From the NCBI GenBank assembly GCA_963682055.1, contig OY821743.1:28072702-28136701 (forward strand): a stretch of 64,000 bases of DNA, read 5' to 3'. The notes below the pieces were generated by a model. It ran no database searches. It had not been told where the DNA came from and worked only from the letters and a program-made list of their open reading frames with translations. How positions within the stretch are numbered: the first letter of the stretch is position 1; each line of letters opens with the position of its first letter. The position numbers and the translations under genes are program-made. Source of the DNA: Primula veris (lineage: Eukaryota > Streptophyta > Magnoliopsida > Ericales > Primulaceae). Shown here piece by piece: positions 21,579 through 33,560 of the stretch.

Positions 21579-24106
21579 ATGTCTGACAATAACCAGTTCG
21601 ACACCCCGTCGTCTCGACCCACCCCCGTGTTCGGGATGCCGAGGACCCTTTCTTTTGATGGGACCCCGAGAACCGCGTCCACAAGGGAGCCTATTCCCTT
21701 AGCGGCGATAGCCGGAACGCCCCGATCACGCGCCGATCTGGCACAGATGATGCTCGATATCCATGAAAGGAGCTCGTCGCCCTCGTGGCCCAGAAGACAC
21801 TAATAGCCACGCTAATGATACCGGAACCCGAGCCGGCCCGAAACGAGCCAGGCCCCATTCTCGCCAGAAGCGTGATGTCCCGACTGGGACCCCCACGACG
21901 ACCCCCCCTAGATGCTCCTAGAGAGCCAACTAGGGGCGAGGAGTCGGGGCATTCCCACGAAGGGAACTCCCGCCCTGGCGGTGAAAGAAGCGTGCACTCT
22001 CGACTCGATTGGCCGACAGACAATGGAGACTCACGACCGGGACCGAGTCGTTAACGAACTGAAATACCGCCCAAATCGCGAAGACGCAGCCGTCATGCTA
22101 ACCGAGGCAACGCCGCTGACGAGGCAGCGCTGAAAATCGTTGCTGCCACCCGAAGCACCCCCTTCTCGGATGAGATCGAGTAGAGCACTCCCCCCGGGAA
22201 CTTCATCGCCCCTGTCCTCCAAATCTTTAACACAGACTCTGACCCGGAGGCTCATCTACGACACTATCGATACCAGATGAATCACTGATCCCACCTGGAC
22301 CGACTGATGTGCAGATGCTTTCCCGCCAGCCTGGGAAGGCTGGCTAGTAAATGGTTCAAGTCCCTGCCTGCCAACTCCATCCTCTGTTGGGAAGACCTAG
22401 CCTATGACTTTGCGCACCGGTTTATAAACTTGAAAGAGAGAGTTGCTCAACCGGAGCAACTCTACCAAGTGAGGGTCCAACCCAAAGAGACCCTCGAGAG
22501 TTACGATAATCGTTTCTGGCTGAAGCACGCGGAGTGCGCGGATTGGCCGGATTCCACCGCCATAGCTGCTTTCAGACAAAACATGGTCGTAGGAAGCAGA
22601 ATCCGTAACGAGATGATCGCAACCCCCCCCCCCCCCCCCGACTCAGTCCCTCAGCTCAGATCCCTTATAAAGCAGCATATTGACATAGAGAAGGACATGA
22701 GGTCTGCCGGGGTGACCCGTTCGATAGCCATCATCGACCGACCGAGAGACAGGTCCGTCACGATGAGCCCCCGAAGAATCCAGCCCAAAGCGGAGTGGGT
22801 GGAGCGACCTCGTACGGGAAGAAATCCACAACCGGTCCCCAAGAGAAGAAGAGAGGACCCCCGTCCGAGGCACCATGCCCTTCTTGACCCCGGCACTGCC
22901 TACTCCACCACCTTTCGCCTCTCGCTGATCGACCTCCTGAGCAAGATAGAGAACAAACCATTCTTTTCTTGGCCTCTCCCTCTCCGGAACGAACCTGCCC
23001 ACGGGCCTAACGATAAAATCTGTGAATATCACAGAGGCCGCGGCCATCACACCAACGAGTGTCACGGTCTGAAGGCCAGACTCGAAGGATGGGTCCGGGA
23101 TGGCCTGATGGATAAATATGTCAAGTCACGAAGGGACTCCGATCGAGACGAAGAAGGAGGCGACGAGAGGCAGCGAGACCTTCCCCCACCGGTGATGACC
23201 TGTCAAGTTATTCATTCGGGACCGAAAAACCCGAACCCAAATGGAGCTGAAAGAACCACGGCTCGAGAGACTGCAATGAAGCAGCACGTCTGCCTCCCCG
23301 AAAGTCCTAGCCCCCGGAAGAGGTGCAAGCATTATGCCAAACCGGATCTGAGCTTTACCGACTTCGACCTAGTGGGGGTAGACCTGCCCCATTGCGATGC
23401 CCTTGTCATCTCTGCCCAAGTTGGCCATTGTGCTGTGGGACGGATCCTGGTCGATCAAGGGGCGTCGGTGAATATACTCTTTGGAGACCTCTTCCAAAAG
23501 ATGGGGCTAAAAGAGGAACAGCTCGAAACCAACGTCCCACCTCTATACGGATTCAATTCTGAGGCGGTTCAGCCCAGAGGGAACATATCCTTACCCGTGA
23601 AAATGGGTACAAAAGTCCCCTCCGTATACAATGTCATATTGGGGCGCGCATGGATTCACGAGATAAATGGTGTCTCCTCCACTCTGCACCAAAAGGTCAA
23701 GTACCCAACCGTTACTGGAATGGAGACCATCTCGGGAAATCAAAAAGTCTCACGGAGCTGTGCTATGGCCGTGTACTCCGACGACAAAACGGTTACGGTC
23801 CAGAGTGCCATGAATATCGAGACAGAGGACCCTAAGCTGCTTAGGGAACTGAACAAAAAGATGGGGCCAGAAGCTGAAGACAAGGTAGCAGGAGGGCTGC
23901 TGAAGGTCCAGATTCCGGGGTTGGATGCGGACCACTTCTTCATGGTTGGTGCGAACCTGAGCGAGCCCGAGATAACTGATCTCGTCGAGCTTCTGCTCCC
24001 GTACCTCGATAATTTTGCGTGGACCCCAAGCGAAATGCCGGGCATCAGTCCCGATCTCGCATGCCACCGATTGAACGTCAACCCGGATGCCAGACCCGTG
24101 ATGTAA
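21579..24106 (+). pseudogene. Retrotransposon gag and protease, broken
   Basis: A likely gag start is the ATG at 21579 (MSDNNQFDTPSSRPTP). A frameshift near 21765-21790 moves the coding into the frame of the later ORF, which is interrupted by stops at 22052, 22181 and 22286. From 22307 the frame is open to 24106. It carries the retrotransposon gag domain (LASKWFKSLPANS to DNRFWLKHAECA), a zinc-knuckle-like CEYHRGRGHHTNECH at about 23020, and an aspartic protease with ILVDQGASVNILF (Asp at 23453). The active site reads DQGAS rather than the usual DTG or DSG. A run of 17 C (22623-22639) encodes prolines. The capsid protein packages the element RNA; here it is defective. Confidence 0.88.
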
Positions 24107-27101
24107 AAGGGGCGTCGTGTCAGTCCATAGCATGCCGAGGCCATCAACGAGGAGGTGCAAAAGCTTTTGTTGGCTGGAGCCATCAGGGAAATCTATTACC
24201 CTAGATGGCTGGCTAACCCCGTAGTAGTTCCTAAAAAGAACGGAAAGTTGCGGGTGTGCATAGACTACACTAGCCTGAATCGGGCCTGCCCCAATGATCC
24301 TTTCCCCTTGCCCAAAATCGATCAAATAGTGGACTCCACGGCCGGAGCCGCCAGAATGAGCTTCCTGGATGCCTGCTCCGGCTACCATCAAATACCTATG
24401 TCGGAGGCTGACCAAGAGAAAACTGCCTTCATAACCCCAAGGGGAAATTACTGCTACAAAGTGATGTCATTCGGGCTCAAGAACGCCGGGGCAACATATC
24501 AGAGAATGGTCACCAAGATATTCTCTAAGAATATAGGCCGAACCATGGAGGTCTATATTGACGACATGGTGGTAAAAAGCGTCCAAGAGGGGGACCACCT
24601 ATCCGACCTAAGAGAGGTGTTCGAAACAATCCGAAGGCATGGCCTGAAGCTGAATGCTTCCAAATGCGCTTTCGGGGTAGGGGCCGGCAAGTTCCTAGGA
24701 TTCATGGTAACCCATCGAGGCATAGAGGCCAACCCGGATCAAATCTTTGCCTTGAAGAACTTGAGAACCCCTGAAAAGAGAAAGGACATACAAAAGCTAG
24801 CTGGGATGGCTGCCGCCCTCAACCGGTTCATTGCCCGGTTCGGGGACCGCTGCAAGCCGTTCTTTATGGCTCTGAAGGCTCAGAAGAAGTTCGAATGGAA
24901 CGATGAATGCCGGAGTGCATTCACAGAGCTCGCAGACTACCTCCGAAGCACGCCCCTATTGACCAAGCCAGACACCGGCGATGTCCTTGCCATATACCTA
25001 GCTGTGTCCGAGATAGCTGTCAGTGCCGTACTCATTAAAGAGCTTAGCAGGGAGCAAAGGCCTATCTATTATGTAAGCAAGACCCTCCTTGATGCCGAGG
25101 CTAGGTATATGCCACTTGAAAAGCTCCTCCTAGCCCTCGTTATGGCCTCGAGAAAACTAGCTCATTACTTCTCGGCACACAGCATCGTGGTATATACCGA
25201 TCAGCCCGTTTGAGAAATACTCCAAAAAGGGGATCTGTCTCGACGAATGACGAAGTGGGCCTGTCACCTAAACGCGTACGACATCCGCTATGAGCCGCGG
25301 ACGTCCGTCAAGGGGCAAGCTCTGGCCGACTTTGTAGCAGAATTCACAATCGCAGACACAACGACCCTATCTCCCGACATTGCAGGACGTGCCCAGGGTA
25401 TGTGGACCTTGCATGCGGACGGGGCCGCCAATAAAAAAGGATCCGGTCTCGGTGTGGTACTCCAGTCTCCACAAGGCGACGTGATCGAGAAGTCAATCCA
25501 GCTTGGCTTCCGAGCCACCAATAACGAGGCGGAGTACGAGGCCGTGATTGCCGGCTTGAAAATGGCACGGAGCCTTGGTGTCAAGAAAATACTGGTAAAC
25601 ACCGACTCCCAATTAGTCAGCAGCCAAATTAACGGGGAGTTCCAAACTAAGGATGAGAGAATGGCGAGCTACGTGACCATCGCGTCTGGGATACTCCAAA
25701 ATTTCGACAACCAAGAAGTCATCAACGTCAATAGGAACGAGAACTCTCACGCCGATGCATTAGCAACCCTGGCCTCGGTCATAGGCGACAAGAGAGAGCG
25801 AGTCGTCACCGTAGAGTATGTCCCTTCGCCCAGTATCGACGCCAAGCCCAAGGTCAACGTGTTAACCGACCTCCCCCCTGAGCCAAGTTGGATGGATGCT
25901 ATCATCGAATACCACCGCTCCGGCGACCTACCCAACGATAAAAAAGAAGCTGAGAAAATAAGGAGAAAGGCACTGGGGTTCTGGCTAGCTCCCAACGACA
26001 AGCTCTATAAGAGGTCGTTCTCCGGGTCTTACCTGCTCTGTGTCCGCCCCGACATGGTGGTAAGAGTCATGGAAGAAATACACGAAGGGACGTGTGGAAG
26101 CCACACCGGGGGCAGATCACTGGCAAACCGGGCTTTAACCCACGGGTATTGGTGGCCCCTCATGCAAAAGGACTCTAAAACTTTCGTGCTCAAGTGTGAT
26201 AACTGCCAGAAACACGCGCCCATACCTCGAGCCACGGCACAAAAAATGAGCAGCGTGACCTCTCCTTGGCCATTTGCACAGTGGGGCATGGACATCGTTG
26301 GGCCATTCCCTAGGGCCCCGGGAGGAAAAAGGTTCCTCCTCATGGTCACTGACTACTTCTAGAAATGGGTAGAGGCCGTGGCGTTGGCAAAGATAACGGA
26401 GGCCGAGGTGATCAGGTTCCTCTGGAGGGACGTGATCACGAGATTTGGAATCCCTTACTCAATAATCATAGATAATGGGGGCCAGTTCACCGGGGCTAAG
26501 TTAAAAGCGATGTATGCAAAGTACCACATCAAAAGCTATTATTCCACCCCTTCGTATCCCCAATGCAACGGACAAGCCGAGGTGTCAAATAAGACTGTGC
26601 TCGACGGGATCAAGAAAAGACTAGACGAGTCCAAAGGACGATGGGCCCACGAACTACAGCACGTCCTGTGGGCATACCGAACGACGAGAAGACGGGGCAC
26701 CCAACAGACGTCCTACAGCCTAACTTACGAAATGGAAACCATCATCCCGTTAGAAATCGGGCTCCCCTCCCTAAAGACCGACATGGTCGAGAATGGCCTG
26801 AACGAGAGCATGATGGGGCTCGAGCTCGATTATGCAGAAGAAAGAAGGGAAGTTGCGGCCATCCGTAACGCAGAGTATAAGAACGAACTGGGACGTTCCT
26901 ATAACAAAAAACCTCGTGCTACAGAAAGTGAACCACAACTTGAGGGTACAGTCCGACGGAAAGCTGAGCCCCAACTGGGAAGGACCTTATCGAATCCTCA
27001 GAGCAGTAGGAAACGGAGCCTATCAATTGGGTCACCTCCCCAACGACACCCCGGTAGATCGACCTTGGAACATCAACAACCTTAGGAAGTACTATCAGTA
27101 G
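24107..27101 (+). pseudogene. Retrotransposon pol (RT, RNase H, second RNase H, integrase), broken
   Basis: This continues in the gag frame but is cut by stops at 24104, 24128, 25211 and 26360, with a frameshift near 26905. Reverse transcriptase has RVCIDYTSLNRACPND, FLDACSGYHQIPM and the YIDD box at 24554. RNase H follows (about 24960-25200). A second RNase H has LHADGAANKKGSG (25415) and NNEAEYEAVIAGL. The integrase zinc domain has paired His and Cys at about 26100-26210. The core has WGMDIVGPF, IIDNGGQF and NGQAEVSNK as the Asp-Asp-Glu triad. The last 50 residues, with LSPNWEGPYRI, are in the shifted frame and end at 27101. Confidence 0.9.
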
Positions 27102-27191
27102 AGCGACTTGACCTTCGTGTTTTGCTGTAAATCCGATGTAAATGTGCCTGAGGGATTTATGAATAAAACTGTTGTTCTTCTTTCAAGATTA

Positions 27192-27430
27192 CCCCGGATT
27201 AAGTTTCTGTAATTTTTTAAGTGTTTCAGAACACCCGAGCCTATACGACACCCCGGATTAAATTTCTGTAATTTTTTAAGTGTTTCAGAACACCCAAGCC
27301 TATACGGCACCCCGGATTAAATTTATGTAATTTTTTAAGTGTTTCAGAACACCCGAGCCTATACGGCACCCCGGATTAAATTTCTGTAATTTTTTAAGTG
27401 TTTCAGAACACCCGAGCCTATGCGGCATCC
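27192..27430 (+). repeat. Tandem repeat, period 59 bp, four copies
   Basis: CCCCGGATTAA starts at 27192, 27251, 27310 and 27369. Each unit continues through TTTTTTAAGTGTTTCAGAACAC and CGAGCCTATACG-type words. A fifth partial unit ends near 27430. It lies between pol and the antisense gene, a position where Tat-type elements are known to carry tandem repeats. Confidence 0.9.
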
Positions 27431-27762
27431 CGGTTTTTATTCAGATTATGTGTTGTTTAAGAAAGCAGCGGACCCTATGTCGAAGCATACTGATCCCCTC
27501 CTTGGGAACACACCGAAAACACAATAATAAAGTGAAAACAGGAAAATAAACACAAGTCCAAGAGCCAAAACTGTTCTTTCATTTCATTTCATTTCACAAA
27601 AAGCTATTACAAGCTAAGTACATAAAGGAAATTACAACAAAATACAAAACTACAGAAGCCCTAGTGATCCTCCTCATCATTTGACTCGTCATCTGAAGGA
27701 GCCCGAGGAGTTAGGGGAACCACCGGCGGGATCGGAGCATCAGGAACGGGAACAAAAATGTT

Positions 27763-30223
27763 CTACATGTTCCACACCGGGTGTTCAGGCCCGGCCCTCA
27801 TGAAAGCAGCAGCCTCGCTCCAACCGTCAACGTAGAAGGCGTTAAAGTCCTTCTGCGTCTTGAGAGCCAGAGCAGCACTCATCTCGGCCTTGGCGGATTG
27901 AACCGCGGCCCTCACCTTCTCGGCCACGGACGCCTCAGCAACCCGGGCTCGTTCTTCAGCCGCAGCTTTAGCCTGCATGGCTTCGGCCCTTCGAGCTTCC
28001 AATGAGGCGTTAAGGCCCTCGGCCCTCTCCGCCCTAGTGCGGGCCTCCTCCGCTTGCTCTCGAGCCTCCCCCGTCTGCTTGGCGCTGGCCTCGGCCTTCG
28101 CGGCCCATGACCTCACCAGATGGCCCTGATGGTACACGTACTGGTTCATCATCAGGTAGGCCTATAAGAGATGAACAAACACTTAGCAAAAAAATTATTA
28201 TTAGGAAATCAAATGAAGACACAGTGAAATGACACAACGATAAACAGCAACGTACCTGAGGGATCATGGCCATAGGTGCCTCCATGGAAGAGGCGAGGTC
28301 ACGACCGCGGTGGTCGGCCTCGACACTTTGTTGTTGCAGCGCAGCCAAAGCAAGCAGCCCGACGGAGGGGTGAGCTTCCATGATACTTCTCACCCCTGTG
28401 GCCGCCTTCACCTCCTCGGGTGTTTGTATGGGCATCTGGTGGATCGGGGAGGCGGAGGAGGAGCTCGAGCCTTGTATGGAAGCATTTGGTAACGGACCCC
28501 TCGCCCGAGAGGTATCCGACACCACTCGCCCTTCCACGACCGCCACATGCCGGTCCGAGGTCACGACCTCAGACGGATTGCTCTCCCCGGTCTTAGCTTT
28601 CTTCGCCTCTCGGAGGGACTTCGCCTCCTCCGTCCTCCTCTTTCCGGCCTGGGCCTTGCGAGCCATCCGATCCAGTCTGGCCTGGTCCGCCAACGCCTCC
28701 AAGGCCTCCAAAGCCTTTGCCGCAGCATCGGTATCAGCGGGAGCCATGACAGTCTCCTCACCATCTCCCGCCCTGACCGCCTCCTCCTCATCCCCGGCAC
28801 CATCCTCCTCGCCGGCACCCCCTGCCTCGTCGACACCATCTTCTACCTCCTCCTCCTCATCAGAACGGACCACCTGCGTAGTCAAAATCCACAAGATAGG
28901 AGTTAGAAAGAATTGAACAAATTTTGGCTAAGTGTGAAACTGAAAATCAAAGTGAAACAGAAAGTGACTTACCCTGGTCCGCGAAGTGCCCAAGGCTGGC
29001 CCAGTAGGGCGTGCCTCGGGAGAGCTATCTTCTAAACGAAGAGGGCTCCTCACAGCGGGCTCCCTGGAGCTCAGGGGAAGGATCTCCAGCAGAGGCTTCC
29101 CCCATTGGTCAATATAGCTGCGGGTACCGTCCGGCCCCTCCCTATAATGGAGGACGGTACCATCCGGCCGGGTCTCAAAGAGAACCCCGGCCGTTGCAGG
29201 AGCGAAAGTGTCCCTCCTTGGCGCGACATTCGCCCTGCTGTTCGGCTTCGCCGTAGTCACGGCCTCGGCTTCTTTGACCACCTTGGGAGGGAGGGTGGAC
29301 TCCAAACCCTTCTCTTTCTCCCACCTGTCCCGGGAGTATCCCACAGGACAGAAGGTCCTGTGGGGCCAGATAAAATCATTCCCCTTACAGGAGGTAGGGG
29401 AACTGCAGGTCAATAGGCGCTCCACGTCGCGCGTGCCAGCATCTTCCCCATCCGGGCCCCACCAGTTGAGGGCCATCTCCAGCGACCAGACATTGGCCTC
29501 ACCAAGGCCCCTCAGCTTTGAGGCCACTGTGGCCTTGTTTTCTTTGGTGCTAAGCACCCTCCCCGGCCTGGTTGGGAGAACCAGGTCATCTCGGTGGAGC
29601 CAGTTGCCCTCCACCACGATCACATCTTGTGTGTAACCCCGATTCGAATCGGAGTTACCTGTGATCAGTTGATTATAGGCCCGGCACCGCAAATAGGGTT
29701 GCCTGCTTTTGGCCTGGGAGCTTGGCTCGCTCTGCAGAAACTCATAGCAAGCCAAGAGCTCCTTTAGTCCCAACGGTTCTGGCAAGGCCAAGCCCAGTAG
29801 AACGTTGAGGGCCTCCATCCCGGCGCAGACGCGGTGCGCCTGCAACGGCCACTGGCAGGGGAGAGTCTGCATCCAGGCGCATAACTCCGCCAGTAGCTCC
29901 GAGATGGGGAGATGGGTACCCCCGTATAGAAGAGTGGAGAGGGAGAGCGTCACCATGCTCTTGGGATCTGCTACGATCCCATTCACCTCATCTGCACTCC
30001 GGCATCTCCGGAGCCGGAACTCGTTGCCGATCCCGCATAACTGCCGAAACTCGTTCAGGTCGTCGCCATGCATCCTCACCATGATGCTATGGTCGCTGAC
30101 ATCCACGGTCAGGACTGGGTCAAGGACCATGGCCCGGAATGGCAGGGCGTTCGCCATTACGGCCAGGCGCCGTGGTTCGGGAGCGACCATCGGGCCTTTG
30201 CCAGCTCCGTGTCTAATAACCAT
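27763..30223 (-). CDS. Antisense accessory gene of the Tat retrotransposon, three exons
   Basis: On the minus strand, exons 30223-28973, 28873-28256 and 28161-27763 join in phase 0 at GT-AG sites (donors GTAAGT and GTACGT) to give about 755 aa without a stop. The N-terminal part (MVIRHGAGKGPMV onward) has a globular region with WMQTLPCQWPLQAHRVCAGM that loosely recalls the 'putative gypsy-type transposon' domain. The middle is acidic and then Ser/Pro-rich. The last exon is an Ala/Glu/Arg-rich coiled coil ending HPVWNM. A longer start at 30322 exists, but the TATA box at 30329-30336 makes 30223 likelier. Antisense extra genes are known in Tat elements; their role is not known. Unlike gag-pol, it is open throughout. 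Confidence 0.75.
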
Positions 30224-30328
30224 TTTGGCTGGGTTTTGGCTAAAGGTGCTAAGTATGAAGAGAGAGGAAAGTTTACTGTGAAATTCTAGAGAGAGAAGAA
30301 GAAAGTGAAAATGAATTTTCACTGAGGG

Positions 30329-30336
30329 TATTTATA
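30329..30336 (-). promoter_or_regulatory. TATA box of the antisense gene
   Basis: TCTATAAATACC on the minus strand lies about 105 bp before the ATG at 30223. Transcription would start near 30300, leaving a leader of about 75-80 bases. Confidence 0.6.
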
Positions 30337-30733
30337 GACCCCCACTGGAAGATGAAAAGATATTTACCATAAGGTGAAAAGACAGCAACGGTCATTTGCA
30401 CGAACTCCCACACATAACCGCCACTGCGCAATTGAAGCACTCCACGTGTACAACGGGCAGAGGCCATCTGCCAAGTGTCATTCAACAGCCATTTGACATT
30501 AATGACATTGATGACATTGATGGAATCGAAGAGACAGAGCGGCGCCCCATAAAAAGCCAGCTAGGCATGCTCCACGTATAAAGAATCTGTGCCGATTGGA
30601 CACGTGTCACGAAGACGGGCTGTACGGGGGCAGCAACGTACCTCAGGAAGCTCGAAAATGACCGGAGCCCCTGTAAAGAATGATGACCCTTGCCGACCTC
30701 ATCCTTTAACGACGACTCCGGGCAGGGAGCTGT

Positions 30734-31417
30734 TGGCGATGGAATGTCAGCATCCCCTCGTCCGGGCCAATACCGTCCTAGAAAGAATGTGTCCAGACCT
30801 CTGCCACCTATGAATGACACACCACCCCGGACAACTAGGGGCCGAGGTGTAACCAAATCGGCCTAGGAAGCGTATCAAGTACGCTTCCCCAATTAATGCT
30901 GCTGCTCCCTTGGGGGACCCCTCAGCATTTCATCGACGTGGCTCAATCACAGACCATCAACTGTGGGTCCTGATTGAGAACTGTACTCTTGTCAGAGCCA
31001 TTAATGTCCTAGCGCCGTCGGATTAATATTGACAGTACAGTGATCCAAGGGCTAATATGCCTTGGATCATACTATAAATACCCCCACTAATACTACTTAG
31101 GAGGGGACGGAAAAAACGGCGAGAGGAGAGATAAACCTAAAGAACCCGACCTGATCAACTTCACCCCGAAAGAGTTGGATACCAGGCCAAGTAACCGGAC
31201 CACCCTCATTCATTCTTTAAACAAATTAATATCCATACTTACCTGAATCCTTTTCCACCGTACTGACTTGATCGTCGGAGAGGGAAAGCTTGGTATCAAC
31301 CCGGGCCCCCTGTTCGTTCCTTGTGCAGGCACCAGAGAAGCCCCGGATCACACGCGGCAACGGAGCCAACGCGTACTGTTGGATAAGCCGAGCCTAGGAA
31401 GAAAATTAGGCTCGCCA
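30734..31417 (+). repeat. 3' LTR
   Basis: 684 bp, TGGCGATG to GGCTCGCCA, with TATA box TATAAATA at 31073-31080. It is followed directly by AGAAG, the target duplication. The preceding bases GGGCAGGGAGCTGT are a weak polypurine tract. Confidence 0.93.
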
Positions 31418-31422
31418 AGAAG

Positions 31423-32058
31423 GATCCGGAAGAATCAACTCTTTAATCGAACTATCTGGCTCCAGAGAGGTTAGAAAATGAGATACTTGTGTTTGTGTCT
31501 CAATCTTATTCGGTAATTTGATTTTAAGATCACAAAAATTGTAAGACGCTTCTATAAATATCAAAGGATGAAACAATGAAATAAGTCCTTTGATGGTCAC
31601 TATAAACCTCATTGCTTTAGCCATCTCTCTCTTCTTTGTGCCTGGTACACATTACCAGTTTTCATTATTCAGTTACATTATTGAATCTCCTCGACCTTAT
31701 CTTATTGATTTGACAAACCAACCGGACTTGTGTTAAATATGCCTGTGTTAAATATGCCCCCTAACGAATTACTTTCATTTATCAGTTGAAACATAAGTCC
31801 GATGTAGATTTGTGAAACAGACAGAAACTATGCGTGTCTTGGTTAGTTTTCTTTTCGAATGGAAAATATTAAAAAAGAACTCGTGTAAATTCTATGTTTG
31901 TTGATTGGTGACTCTATTACATATTACTTAAAAAATATGCGACTTTATTTCACCAGGTGCCTCACATTATTGACCCGAACACCGACACTCAAGTTGGTGA
32001 CTACAAGAAGATTTTGGCTTATTTGTTCCAGATCACCTACTCAAAAGACGCTGCATAG
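31423..32058 (+). pseudogene. Duplicated exons 9-10 of the two-domain gene, right part
   Basis: Exon 9 resumes at 31423 (GATCCGGAAGAATCAACTC) and ends at the donor about 31470. A longer intron follows, then an exon 10 copy at 31957-32058 that keeps its frame from VPHIIDPNTDTQVGDYKK to the stop, with one extra codon near the end. No upstream exons accompany it, so it cannot encode the protein. Confidence 0.88.
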
Positions 32059-33560
32059 TCGAATTTCTGAGCCAAAGCTTAACAGTAACTCTTTTCATGC
32101 TTAAATATTTGTTGTAAAAGATGGTTGGATTGTGAAGATAATGTAGTGTAAAATGGTAAACTGCAGTTTGCCAAAAAAAATGGTATATTAATAGGTTGGT
32201 TGCAGGGCAAGTAGAAAACATGAAAGAAAGGTTACACATGGATCTTTCTCTATAAAACCAACAATTTATCCAAGTTTCCTTTTTTTTCCCCAGGCAATCT
32301 ACATAAATTCCCTGTTATGCATACGAATTTAAACCTAAAGTTTACCTTTAGCAAATTAAATTATTCTCTCTACTGAGAGTGCTGCATTCATGACTAGTCA
32401 ATTTATATTATCATTTCCCTGGAATATCTATTCCGGAACTTAATTATATAATATTATAATCTTATTTATGTCAACATAAATGGTATAGTAACAAAGACTG
32501 AACTCTTATTTCCCATATATATGAATGGTTAAACTCTAATTTGGTCTTGAACTAGTCTGTAACATTGTACGGATCCTAAAATTGAAACGCTGACAAATCG
32601 AGTTTTCAAAGCTGTGACGAAGTCGGCAAAGCTTTCGAAGCTTATTTTTTTCTGTTGGATTTAGAGTTGTATGATCTTTCCACAAATTTGGTAACGTTTA
32701 TTCCGGAGCGGATAAGTTGTTGATCTCGAGAGCCAGTAAGAGATTGTTCATTGACAAGAATCCGTCAAGTGCTTCCATGTGCGATCAAGTATTTCACCCC
32801 TTTATGTTTACCTGTGCAAAGAGCATTAAGACCCGGTTTAAGCGATAGAGTATTTGAGGAAGAGAATCAGGATATTGATCATACGTCGTTCATAGGTTGA
32901 TGTGTTTTTGCTTATCAACAATGAAGTTTGCATTATACTATAGTAAATTGCTAATTTTATTTCAATTATCATTATTGCTTGTGACTGAAGGATGAAATAC
33001 AAGAAAGTGTGAATAATCCTGTTTCATTCCTTGTTTTCCTGATAAAGATTAGAATCTCTTCATTAGATCTATGGTCGAAAATGGCTGGCCTGGCTCCACA
33101 ACTTAGGGATTAAAGAATGTAATTCCACCACTCGGGTCTCGGGTTATAGACTCGGGGTACGCATTCGGCACCGCTAGCATTATATGTACACCGCTCAAAT
33201 ATTATATGTAGCACACACGCATTTTCATTATGTTTTGAATTTTCGACCAATTTGAAAAGAAACTAAAATCCATAAGGGCTATTCAAAATATATATTGCGG
33301 TTAGTCGTAAAACTTAAATAGTTTAACAAAACAAACTAGTGCATCCATTTTAGTAAATTTCAAAACATCAACTTTATGAGAATAAATTGGAAACCAAAAC
33401 CATTTTTAAAGTGTATTTCACAATTTCCAGGACGGGAACAGAAAGAGAGAAGTGTAACGGGAAACGAAAATGTGTGTGTGTGTTTTTTTTTTAAAAAGAG
33501 TCTGAAATTTACACTATTAATAGAAAGCGGGAAACAGGAAACGCATTTTTTTTTTAAGGA
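32059..33560. other. Duplicated 3' flank and spacer, then unassigned sequence
   Basis: 32059-32450 matches the 3' flank at 8537-8970, and 32460-32733 matches the spacer at 15939-16333. At about 32446-32475 the sequence passes uninterrupted through the point where the outer TIR element sits in the other copy. From 32734 onward I see no gene and no recognisable element. Confidence 0.65.

Larger units (their letters stand above)
20830..31417 (+). mobile_element. Tat-lineage Ty3/gypsy LTR retrotransposon, 10.6 kb
   Basis: Two LTRs of about 684 bp begin TGGCGA and end CTCGCCA. The 5-bp target duplication AGAAG is at 20825-20829 and 31418-31422. By eye the LTRs differ at roughly 20 positions (about 97% identical). 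Gag, protease, reverse transcriptase, RNase H, a second RNase H and integrase follow in that order, and a long antisense gene lies before the 3' LTR. A second RNase H upstream of integrase and an antisense extra gene are marks of the Tat branch of Ty3/gypsy elements. The coding frame has many stops and frameshifts, so this copy cannot be autonomous. Confidence 0.95.

Noticed and set aside
28310..30289. Several plus-strand frames before the 3' LTR
   Set aside because: They are shadows of the GC-rich antisense gene; they show no domain pattern and are shorter than the minus-strand frame.
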